A stretch of 14,396 bases of DNA, from positions 1 through 14,396 of the forward strand of contig CALJDJ010000028.1 in NCBI GenBank assembly GCA_938023705.1, written 5' to 3'. The position numbers were made by a program, and so were the translations under genes. The DNA is from an uncultured Collinsella sp. (GTDB lineage Bacteria > Actinomycetota > Coriobacteriia > Coriobacteriales > Coriobacteriaceae). Shown one piece after another: positions 1 through 6,667 of this stretch. The notes below the pieces were generated by a model that was not told the origin of the DNA, searched no databases, and was given only the letters and a program-made list of their open reading frames with translations. Numbering within the stretch: position 1 is the first letter of the stretch; the number at the start of each line of letters is the position of its first letter.

Positions 1-41
1 ACGGAGAGCACATTAAGTGCTCTCCGGCTCGTGCGGAACTC
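1..41 (-). repeat. Structured intergenic repeat, left copy (GAGTTCCGCAC + hairpin)
   Basis: Read on the minus strand: the 11-mer GAGTTCCGCAC (41-31), five spacer bases GAGCC, a 9-base stem arm GGAGAGCAC (25-17), loop TTAAT (16-12), the matching arm GTGCTCTCC (11-3), then GT. The same architecture with identical spacing occurs at 14343-14383 on the plus strand, where the stem has different bases that still pair. No T-run follows inside the window, so it cannot be called an intrinsic terminator from what is visible, although one could lie beyond the edge. No known family is assigned. Confidence 0.7.
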
Positions 42-250
42 GCGATCGACCTTATATGTCTGCCGCCCGGCGGCGGGGCTCCCGCACATCTCAACCTTGG
101 CTGGGTTCTGGCTCAGTGGCAGTCGCTTCGCTTCTGCCCGCCTTGGTTGGTGTGGCGGTTTGGCGTTGGAACGGTTCTTTTTCTGATATATGCTTGTTGC
201 GGCTCTTCTTTTGGGAGGGGCCGCTTTTTGTTGTGTGAGGAGGTTGGCCC
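42..250 (+). other. Non-coding leader upstream of the methyltransferase
   Basis: No ORF here shows protein-like composition. From about 110 the sequence becomes T-rich, like the start of the following gene. A weak promoter can be read as TTGGCG (about 162-167), an 18-base spacer and TGATAT (186-191), which would start transcription just before the hairpin at 199-224. The segment could be a short attenuated leader or the tail of an upstream transcription unit. No known riboswitch is recognised. Confidence 0.35.
199..229 (+). terminator. Terminator-like hairpin just before the methyltransferase gene
   Basis: GCGGCTCTTCTT (199-210) can pair, with several G-U pairs, to GGGAGGGGCCGC (213-224); the innermost pairs must open to leave a loop. 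TTTTT follows at 225-229. The hairpin ends 8 bases before the GAGGAGG ribosome site at 237-243. It therefore either ends an upstream transcript or attenuates the downstream gene. Confidence 0.5.
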
Positions 251-1138
251 GTGGTTGATGGGGAGATTCGTTCTGATCTGCTTTCTGCGGATTGGAATGG
301 CGAATGGATACGTCTGCAAGCTGATCGGCGGCGGGCTGATGATTCTTTTGAATGGGATAAGCGGGCTCGGCATTTTCGACCTCTTGAGACTGCCCCTTAT
401 GCTCGGGATTTTATGAAATTGCTGGCTCTTGAGCCTGGTGAGTCGGTGCTCGATATGGGGTGTGGAGCTGGGTCGATTGCCATTCCGCTTGCTCAGGCTG
501 GGCATCCTGTGATTGCTGCTGACTTTTCCCCTGCTATGTTAGGCACGCTTGATGCTGGCATTGAGTACTATGGGCTCGAGAATCGCATTACACCGCTTGA
601 GCTTGCTTGGGATGATGATTGGGATTTGGTTGGACCGGTCGCGAAAGCGGTGGATGTTGCCTTTGCCAGTCGGTCGGTTACGACGACCAATCTAAAAGGT
701 GCGCTTGCCAAGCTCGACCGTACGGCTCGTCGGCGTTGTGCTGTCACGATGGTCGCCAACTCCAGCCCGCGCTATGACCTGCACTTGATGAACGCTATCG
801 GCGCCTCGGTTACCTGCAGCAATGGCTTTGTGTACGCCTTCAACATCCTCATTCAGATGGGTGCCCTGCCGCAGGTTACATACTTTGAATCACCTCGTCG
901 CGATACCTTCGATAGCCTTGAGGCAGGCGTGGCGGATTTTTCCCGTATGCTCGAGCATGGCAACGAGGATAAGATCGACCGCCTGCGCGACTATATCGCT
1001 CAGCACATGATCGAAAACCCCCATGCCGGCGAGCCGGGCTCCAAGGGCGTGCCGCAGGGGCGCTATATGCTCGACCATATCCGTAAGGTTCGCTGGGCGT
1101 TTATTGCATGGGAACCGGTCTCTGAATCCCGCTCGTAG
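251..1138 (+). CDS. Class I SAM-dependent methyltransferase
   Basis: A 295-residue protein with a Rossmann-type S-adenosylmethionine site. Motif I reads VLDMGCGAG at residues 66-74, followed by AADFSPAML (89-97), where Asp91 is placed to bind the ribose hydroxyls. The N-terminal stretch WDKRARHFRPL (35-45) is common in small-molecule methyltransferases, but the substrate cannot be read. The start is GTG at 251, chosen because GAGGAGG lies 7 bases upstream; the later ATGs would cut into motif I or its approach. No signal peptide or membrane segment is seen, so it is probably cytoplasmic. The first roughly 400 bases use many T-ending codons, while the second half uses the C/G-ending codons of the neighbours. 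It stands alone behind a terminator-like hairpin, with no co-directional partner closer than YhbY, 158 bp downstream. Confidence 0.85.
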   Translation: MVDGEIRSDLLSADWNGEWIRLQADRRRADDSFEWDKRARHFRPLETAPYARDFMKLLALEPGESVLDMGCGAGSIAIPLAQAGHPVIAADFSPAMLGTLDAGIEYYGLENRITPLELAWDDDWDLVGPVAKAVDVAFASRSVTTTNLKGALAKLDRTARRRCAVTMVANSSPRYDLHLMNAIGASVTCSNGFVYAFNILIQMGALPQVTYFESPRRDTFDSLEAGVADFSRMLEHGNEDKIDRLRDYIAQHMIENPHAGEPGSKGVPQGRYMLDHIRKVRWAFIAWEPVSESRS

Positions 1139-1255
1139 CCCGTTCACAGCCCGCACTGCCCATCACCTCGGCATCCGCATTCTTTTTGAACTGGGCAAAC
1201 GCGCTCCACACCGCGCCGTTCCTGCGCTATCGTGGGACAGCTCACGTAGATTAAG

Positions 1256-1270
1256 GCCCCGTCGCGGGGC
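1256..1270 (+). other. Small GC hairpin in the yhbY 5' region
   Basis: GCCCCG (1256-1261), loop TCG, CGGGGC (1265-1270). No T-run follows, so it is not a classical terminator. It lies 26 bases before the yhbY start and may be part of its untranslated leader. A possible -10 (TAGATT) precedes it, without a convincing -35. Confidence 0.3.
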
Positions 1271-1296
1271 GCCCCATACATAGAAAGCGAGAACCC

Positions 1297-1596
1297 ATGG
1301 CACTGACAGGAGCACAGGTCAAGCAGCTTCGCAGCATGGCCCATCACCTCAACCCCGCCATCATCATCGGTAAGTCCGATGTCAACGAGGGCACCGTCGA
1401 GCAGACGGTCGCCTACCTGGAGAAGCACGAGCTCGTTAAGTGCTCCGTGCTCGATGGCTCCAGTCTTTCCGCCCGCGAGGCCGCCGAAGAGCTCGCTGAG
1501 CGTTGCCACGCCGAGGTCGTCCAGGTCATCGGCCGCAAGTTCTCGCTGTATCGCGAGTCCTCGCGCAAGGACATTGAGAAGATCAAGCTCGTCTAA
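1297..1596 (+). CDS. yhbY: YhbY-type RNA-binding protein (CRM domain)
   Basis: A 99-residue single-domain CRS1/YhbY (CRM) protein of typical family length. The N-terminus LTGAQVKQLRSMAHHLNP, the IIIGKSDVNEG loop (residues 22-32) and the C-terminal VVQVIGRKFSLYRES are the family hallmarks. Family members bind RNA and are associated with large ribosomal subunit precursors. The usual GxxG loop reads GKSD here, so the second glycine is replaced; this is a possible local variant and not evidence of loss of function. The ribosome site is weak (AAGCGAG before ATG). It appears monocistronic, ending at a strong terminator 37 bases after the stop. Confidence 0.9.
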   Translation: MALTGAQVKQLRSMAHHLNPAIIIGKSDVNEGTVEQTVAYLEKHELVKCSVLDGSSLSAREAAEELAERCHAEVVQVIGRKFSLYRESSRKDIEKIKLV

Positions 1597-1633
1597 GAGC
1601 CAATGATCCGGCGAGCGAACACATAGCAAGCTT

Positions 1634-1667
1634 ACGGGTGCCCAAGTACTTCGGACGCCCGTTTTTT
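1634..1667 (+). terminator. Intrinsic terminator of yhbY
   Basis: ACGGGTGCCC (1634-1643) pairs with GGACGCCCGT (1653-1662) with one mismatch and one G-U pair, followed by a T-run through 1667. The T-run overlaps the stop codon (1668-1666) of the convergent regulator gene. The opposite strand has no T-run after the hairpin, so it acts mainly on the plus strand. Confidence 0.85.
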
Positions 1668-4665
1668 ATCGCTCGACCAGCACGCGATTGAGCCGCCCCT
1701 CCACCAAGCGCTCGTATAGACGCCGCGTCTCGGGCTCGGGCACGCCATTGACCTGCTCCCTCAGATGATGCATATGCCCGCTGTACAGCTCGACGATATC
1801 GCGTCGTCGCCCCGCCGCACTGTAGACGCGCATGGCGCAGCGCACCATATCCTCACGCGCCGTCTCTTGCCGCAGCCCCGACTCCACCAGCCATACCGCC
1901 GACTGCAGGTCGTTTTCTTCTAGGGCGGCATTCGCGCCCCGAATCATGCAGTCGATATACTTCGATTCCATAATGCGTCGCATACGCAAAAAGTAGGTGG
2001 GGTTACAGCCATTGGGCACATGCAGCGGTCCGGCATAAAGTTGCTCAATCTTAAGGCACAACTCGACCAGATGGGGCCCGCGCGCACCCGTGCGATTTCC
2101 CAAAACCTCGCGGCTTATCTGGTCAAACAGCCGTACATCGGTCTTGACGTAGTCACCGTTGAGTCCGATGCATTCATTTTGGATGAGCACACACGACTTG
2201 CCATCCGGCGTCGGTCCCAAAGCCGACCGCAAGCGCGATATCGTCGAGTACAGGTTGTTGCGGGCGCTATTGAACTCGGCATGGGGCCACAACTCCATTG
2301 CCAGCGTCTCGCGGTCGACGAGCGCATCCATGCCCAGTGCAAGCCGCTCGGCAAGCGTCGCCGCCTTCTTGCGGCGCCACATTTTGTCCGTGATGGGAAA
2401 CCCGTCGCGCTCGGCGCGGAACGCACCAAACATGCGAATCTCGATATGGTCGATGGTATCAACGGCTTCAACCTCGCCAGCCTGGAACAGGCGCTCGCCC
2501 TCCCCTTCCAAATCGTCGCGCAGCGAGTACCGCGACAGCTCGCGCACGGGAAGCTTCTTGCGAATCCTGGTCGCCGGCTCGCCCAGACAATGCATGGCAA
2601 GGCGCGCAAAGAGCCGATACGATGGTTCCAGAATCCCCGCGCGATTCATGGACATCCAGGCCGCGAGATCGCTATCTCGCCCCGCGCAAGCCAAATGCAG
2701 CGCCACCATCCAGGCTTCTGCACCACCAACCTGCGTCTGGCTTATATCGAGCAACTCCGCTTCCTCGCGTACCGAAACCATCGAGGTGTTACGCAGATAC
2801 GCCGCGCGCTCCAGCAGCAATGCGTTATCGCGCATGTACGCAATCGACTCCTCGGCAAGTTTGAGCACTTGGACCGCACGGAACTTTGCATTAACCGGCC
2901 GTCCCTCTGCCAGCGACTGCCAGCCTTCTAGCAACAGGCCAAACAGCTGAATCTGGTTGTCGCGCATGCGCACGGCAAAACGATCGAGCTCGTTGAACGC
3001 CGCGTCGTCGGTTACCGGCAGGCCGGAAAGGAGCCGCCGTGCCGCCAACACCATGCGCACCCAGATAGCCATCGCCTTAAGCCCACGCACGTCGAGCGCC
3101 TCCCGCACCACCGTCATCTCGTCGTCGCGCTCGTCGGTTCCCGTAAACGACCCGTCAAAGAGCTCCACCAGCATGCTATCGGCCCGTATAACAATCCCCG
3201 CGATGTCGAGCTCACAGTCGTAGGCCTTGCTCGTTTTGAGCTGCTGTAGAACGCCGCCGTCATCTCCCCGCTCGGTCAGGCAGCGCTTGACCTCGATATG
3301 CGCGGACAACATATCGAGTGCGGTATGGGATGTCTCGATTTCTGGCACGGCCAGGTTCGTAGGAAGCCCAAGCCCGTTGTCCCCATAGCAAACAGCCGTC
3401 AGTGTCTGGGCCACTCTCCATGAAACAGGGTCTATTTCGCAGGCCGCCCGTTCGCCCCCGCGCTCGATGACCGATGCCATATAGCGAGCGAGCTTTGTAT
3501 TGGACACGCTGACCGCTGCCAAATACACGCCGAGCGCCTCGGCAGGCGTTGGCTCTGGAGCCGGATCGTCGGCATCGATCGTACCCAGCGCTGCTCGGCA
3601 GATATCGGCCCCGTGCCCCGTCAGAGCAAGATCGACCCCATACTGCCCAGCAAGTTCAAGGACCGCTCCACGGTCCAAAAAGGCGTCCGCCAGGCCCATC
3701 GCCGCATCGCATCGGCCCGCTTTAAGCAAAATCCGGGCCGCCCTCGGAACAAGTTCGGGGCGAACCTCGGCCACCAACTTACGCAAACGCAAGCGTCCGT
3801 TATCCTCCGTGCCCAGACACGTAAAACTCCGCTCGGCGGGGTCCAAGCCAAAGATCGGGTAGTCGCGTACAAAGCAGGACTGGTCGACCATCGATAGCCT
3901 CACCCCGCAAGCCTCGAGTTCTGCGATATTGCCCTCGCCCATCAAAATCATGAAACATGCCACGCAAAACAGTGCATTATTGTCGAGCGAAGCCAGATCG
4001 ACAAGTGCCGCGCCATATACGTTGACAATCTCGTTTTCGAGCAGACCGGCTACGTCGCCTTGGCCATACAGACCCGTCTGCAATGCCGAAACGAGCTCGG
4101 GCACGCCCTGCGTAAGCTGATAAAAGTCGAGCGATGTGCTGATCGAAAACGCCGATGCCCACGCCGAATACTCATAGGCATGTACCTTGAGCATCTGCGC
4201 ATTGATCTTAACCGAATCGCCCAGCCCATGAATCAGTTGACGATTTGAAGGACGGCAGGAGATAAAGACCCCTACCCCCATAGCGCGCAGGCCGCGAATC
4301 CTGTCGATAAGGTCTTCGGTATCGTGCTGATCGAGGTTTGGCACATTATCAATCGCGATAAGGGAGTGCGGTTTGTCTTTGAGTTCTTCGGTAACCACCT
4401 CGAGCTGCATAAACACCTCGCGCCCAGTGGCGCGATCGGCCTCGATAATCCGCACGGGGCCTCGCGTCGGGTCGCATTTAACCTCATGGGTGTACTGCAG
4501 CAGCACCGAGGTCTTCCCAAACCCGTCGGGCGCATAAAGAACCACGATGCCGGCCTTTCGGCCCTTGGCGAGAAGCTCATTCATCAAGCGTTCGCGTCGC
4601 ACCATATAGCCACCGCCCAGCGGCATCAGCTCGAGGTCGTCCATACTGCCCAAATCGTTTACCAT
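1666..4665 (-). CDS. Large ATP-binding transcriptional regulator with C-terminal winged-helix and BTAD domains
   Basis: A 999-residue cytoplasmic regulator. The N-terminus holds a STAND/NTPase-like ATP site: Walker A APDGFGKTS (residues 45-53) and a Walker B-like strand SLIAIDNV (101-108, Asp106). The middle (about 300-740) is helical and repeat-like, probably a TPR-type sensor or scaffold. From about 741 a winged-helix segment begins (IEIRMFGAF, later ELWPHAEFNSARNNLYSTIS and RLRSALG), resembling OmpR/SARP DNA-binding domains. It is followed at about 865-990 by a bacterial transcriptional activator (BTAD)-like helical domain. In AfsR/SARP proteins the DNA-binding and BTAD parts come first; here they come last, after the ATPase, as in MalT/LAL layouts. 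ATG at 4665 is preceded by GAGGAG with a 5-base gap. The ligand and targets are unknown; no metabolic gene is adjacent in the same direction. Confidence 0.88.
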   Translation of the reverse strand: MVNDLGSMDDLELMPLGGGYMVRRERLMNELLAKGRKAGIVVLYAPDGFGKTSVLLQYTHEVKCDPTRGPVRIIEADRATGREVFMQLEVVTEELKDKPHSLIAIDNVPNLDQHDTEDLIDRIRGLRAMGVGVFISCRPSNRQLIHGLGDSVKINAQMLKVHAYEYSAWASAFSISTSLDFYQLTQGVPELVSALQTGLYGQGDVAGLLENEIVNVYGAALVDLASLDNNALFCVACFMILMGEGNIAELEACGVRLSMVDQSCFVRDYPIFGLDPAERSFTCLGTEDNGRLRLRKLVAEVRPELVPRAARILLKAGRCDAAMGLADAFLDRGAVLELAGQYGVDLALTGHGADICRAALGTIDADDPAPEPTPAEALGVYLAAVSVSNTKLARYMASVIERGGERAACEIDPVSWRVAQTLTAVCYGDNGLGLPTNLAVPEIETSHTALDMLSAHIEVKRCLTERGDDGGVLQQLKTSKAYDCELDIAGIVIRADSMLVELFDGSFTGTDERDDEMTVVREALDVRGLKAMAIWVRMVLAARRLLSGLPVTDDAAFNELDRFAVRMRDNQIQLFGLLLEGWQSLAEGRPVNAKFRAVQVLKLAEESIAYMRDNALLLERAAYLRNTSMVSVREEAELLDISQTQVGGAEAWMVALHLACAGRDSDLAAWMSMNRAGILEPSYRLFARLAMHCLGEPATRIRKKLPVRELSRYSLRDDLEGEGERLFQAGEVEAVDTIDHIEIRMFGAFRAERDGFPITDKMWRRKKAATLAERLALGMDALVDRETLAMELWPHAEFNSARNNLYSTISRLRSALGPTPDGKSCVLIQNECIGLNGDYVKTDVRLFDQISREVLGNRTGARGPHLVELCLKIEQLYAGPLHVPNGCNPTYFLRMRRIMESKYIDCMIRGANAALEENDLQSAVWLVESGLRQETAREDMVRCAMRVYSAAGRRRDIVELYSGHMHHLREQVNGVPEPETRRLYERLVEGRLNRVLVER

Positions 4666-5053
4666 GCCCGCTCCTCAACTCGACCGTATGGACACTGTAA
4701 CCGCAAGACCATACAAGCCGCGCTATGAATAGAGCGACCTTGTGTTCTAGGTTGTCTTTTGGTACGCAAGCGGCAAGTTTTTGTACAGCGAGGGCCGATT
4801 GTTATTAATCCCCCGACTAATCGGTCTTTAAGCAGGTAAATGAGCTTGTCAGCTTGTCCCATCTAAGCGGCAGTGTAACGCAGATGAACAAGGTTCAGCT
4901 ATGTCATTCAACTCGCCTAGCACCCGCTACCGTCTACGACCTTTTATTGGCATTTTTGCATAGAATCTGGTATGGAATGAATCAAGCTGTTGGGCATCCG
5001 GCATTCGTCAAGCTTGCGGCAAGATTTTGGTCAAGCGGGCGGAGAGGGATAAC
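4666..5053. other. Gene-free AT-richer spacer between the regulator and nagB
   Basis: About 390 bp with no convincing gene. The 119-codon plus-strand ORF starting at 4854 runs into the antisense of nagB and resembles no family. Visible features are a CCGATT...AATCGG inverted repeat (4795-4800 and 4819-4824) and A/T-rich patches around 4930-4990, including a lone -10-like TAGAAT. The regulator promoter should lie here, but no good -35/-10 pair could be settled. Confidence 0.45.
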
Positions 5054-5079
5054 AAAAAGGCCCCCGCAAAGCGGAGGCC
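5054..5079 (-). terminator. Intrinsic terminator of nagB
   Basis: On the minus strand GGCCTCCGC, loop TTTG, then the GC-rich arm paired through positions 5067-5059, followed by TTTTTG (plus-strand A-run 5054-5058). It begins 34 bases after the nagB stop. Confidence 0.9.
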
Positions 5080-5113
5080 TTAGGCAAGGCTATGTCGAGA
5101 TGCAGGATTCGCG

Positions 5114-5842
5114 CTACTCGCAGAGCGAAAGGGCGGCCTCGTCGGCAACGACAACGCAGTTGGTGTGCAGCTGCAGGATCGAAGCCGGGCACGCGGGCGT
5201 AACCGGACCATAGCACATGTCATGCACGGCCTGAGCCTTGGCCTCGCCGTTGGCGACGACTAGGATCATGCGGGCATACATGATGGTCTGGGTACCCATG
5301 GTGTAGGCCTGACGGGGAACATCGTCGATGCTGTCGAACAGGCGGCTGTTGGCCTGAATGGTGCTCTCGGTGAGGTCGACGCAGTGCGTGCCCTTGGAGA
5401 AGTGGTCATCGGGCTCGTTGAAACCGATGTGGCCGTTGTTGCCAATGCCGAGCAGCTGCAGATCCGGGTAACCGGCGGCGGCGACGATCTTGTCGTACTC
5501 AGAGCAGGCAGCGGCGGCGTCGGGGTTGGAACCGTCGGGCACATGCGTGTTGTTCAGGTCGATGTTGATGTGATCGAAGAAGTTCTCACGCATGAAGTAG
5601 TGATAGCTCTGGGGATCGTCGTGCGAAAGGCCGCGATACTCGTCCAGGTTGTAGGTGCTGACCTCGGCAAAGTCGACGTCGCCCTTCTCGTACCAAGCAG
5701 CGAGCTGCTTGTAGGCACCGATCGGGGTGGAGCCGGTGGCAAGACCCAGCACGCAATCGGGCTTGAGGATAACCTGCGCCGAGATAATATTGGCGGCCTT
5801 GCGGCTCATATCCTCGTAGTCTTTAGCTTTAATGATCTTCAT
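5114..5842 (-). CDS. nagB: Glucosamine-6-phosphate deaminase
   Basis: Converts glucosamine-6-phosphate to fructose-6-phosphate and ammonia, feeding amino sugars into glycolysis. The 242-residue protein matches the short Bacillus-type NagB. Motifs seen: LGLATGSTPIGAY (residues 32-44), a phosphate-binding loop; STYNLDEYRGL (62-72), containing the catalytic Asp67; and GIGNNGHIGFNEP (132-144), with catalytic His138 and Glu143. Asn136 stands where E. coli has Asp141, as I recall for Bacillus enzymes too. The start is ATG at 5842 because AAAGGA lies 7 bases upstream and the family begins MKII; the ORF stays open 55 codons further without homology. It is cytoplasmic. It lies downstream of EIIA and glmM on the same strand, but a 256-bp gap suggests its own promoter. 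Confidence 0.95.
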   Translation of the reverse strand: MKIIKAKDYEDMSRKAANIISAQVILKPDCVLGLATGSTPIGAYKQLAAWYEKGDVDFAEVSTYNLDEYRGLSHDDPQSYHYFMRENFFDHINIDLNNTHVPDGSNPDAAAACSEYDKIVAAAGYPDLQLLGIGNNGHIGFNEPDDHFSKGTHCVDLTESTIQANSRLFDSIDDVPRQAYTMGTQTIMYARMILVVANGEAKAQAVHDMCYGPVTPACPASILQLHTNCVVVADEAALSLCE

Positions 5843-6098
5843 TACGCGTCCTTTCTCGTACAAGAGAGGCAAGGCTCCCCTTACAAGCACTTGCCCGCGG
5901 CCCGCGTCGGCCGCAACCAACGTGTGCGGCCACCAGGGCGAGGTCGCGTAATGTATGTGTCTCGTGTCTAGCCGCGTCGAGGCCCCTGCCCGTCCACGGT
6001 GACCCAAAGCCGTTTAGCTTCGGACAAATCCCATCTTGCCACGGAGGGCGCCCTCCATAAACGTGTTTGAATTGTAGGCTAATAGCCACGTGCACTTG
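5843..6098 (-). other. nagB upstream region with palindromes
   Basis: The region contains a perfect 14-base palindrome GGAGGGCGCCCTCC (6043-6056) and a 7-bp hairpin GGCCGCA/TGCGGCC (5909-5915 and 5925-5931). Either could be a regulator site or leader RNA structure. On the minus strand a -10-like TACAAT is readable (about 6071-6076) without a good -35. No coding potential is supported. Confidence 0.35.
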
Positions 6099-6596
6099 CT
6101 AGCGTTCGCGAGCAACGATGAGCTGGTCCATCTCTTCGACATGCGCACCAACGGAGCCCTTGATACTCGAGAACTCAACGGAGTTGCACACCAAGATGGG
6201 AACCGTCACATCGTAGCCCTCGGCAGCAATTGCCTCGCGATCGAACTCGATGAGCACGTCACCCTTATGGACGACATCGCCCACCTGTGCATGCACGCTA
6301 AAATGCTTGCCCTCAAGCTGAACAGTGTCCAAACCAACGTGGATCAGCACGTCTAGGCCATCGACCGTGTTGAGCGCAACGGCGTGACCCGTGGGAAAAA
6401 TGGCCTCGACCTTGGCGTCTGCCGGCGCAATCACACGCGTGCCGGTAGGCTGAATCGCCACGCCCTGGCCCAAAAGGCCGGTGGCAAACGTCTGGTCGTT
6501 TACCTCGGAGAGCGGAATGACGTCGCCCGAGATGGGAGCATCCAGCGTAAGAACTCGTCCACGCATACCAAAAGACCTTAGGACTTTAGTGAACAT
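6099..6596 (-). CDS. PTS sugar transporter subunit EIIA, glucose family (stand-alone)
   Basis: A 165-residue single-domain EIIA of the glucose superfamily, which takes a phosphoryl group from HPr and passes it to an EIIB. The fold markers are API(S)GDVIPLSEV (residues 20-32), LGQGVAIQP (42-50) and the two active-site histidines: His71 in FPTGHAVAL and His86 in VLIHVGLDTV. Their 15-residue spacing equals that of E. coli EIIA-Glc (His75/His90). ATG at 6596 was chosen because GAGG lies 6 bases upstream and MFTKVLRSFG resembles MFKKLF starts of EIIA-Glc; an in-frame ATG at 6617 has no ribosome site. No EIIB or EIIC is fused or adjacent, so it must serve permeases elsewhere and may also regulate. 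Its place between glmM and nagB suggests N-acetylglucosamine or glucose, but this is inferred. Confidence 0.92.
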   Translation of the reverse strand: MFTKVLRSFGMRGRVLTLDAPISGDVIPLSEVNDQTFATGLLGQGVAIQPTGTRVIAPADAKVEAIFPTGHAVALNTVDGLDVLIHVGLDTVQLEGKHFSVHAQVGDVVHKGDVLIEFDREAIAAEGYDVTVPILVCNSVEFSSIKGSVGAHVEEMDQLIVARER

Positions 6597-6667
6597 GCTC
6601 CCCCTCGGACATACCAATCAATCAAAATAGCTTTAACAGTTTACCACTTGGCACCCGTTTTTGACCA

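Noticed and set aside
2020..2931. 303-codon plus-strand ORF
   Set aside because: Antisense to the large regulator; no family resemblance and no ribosome site.
4930..4990. Promoter for a plus-strand gene in the spacer (TAGAAT patch)
   Set aside because: No good -35 and no gene downstream on that strand.
4854..5213. 119-codon plus-strand ORF
   Set aside because: It runs through the nagB terminator and into nagB antisense, with low-complexity composition and no motif.
5843..6007. 55-codon N-terminal extension of NagB
   Set aside because: NagB proteins begin at MKII, and a good ribosome site precedes that ATG; the extension is not family-like.
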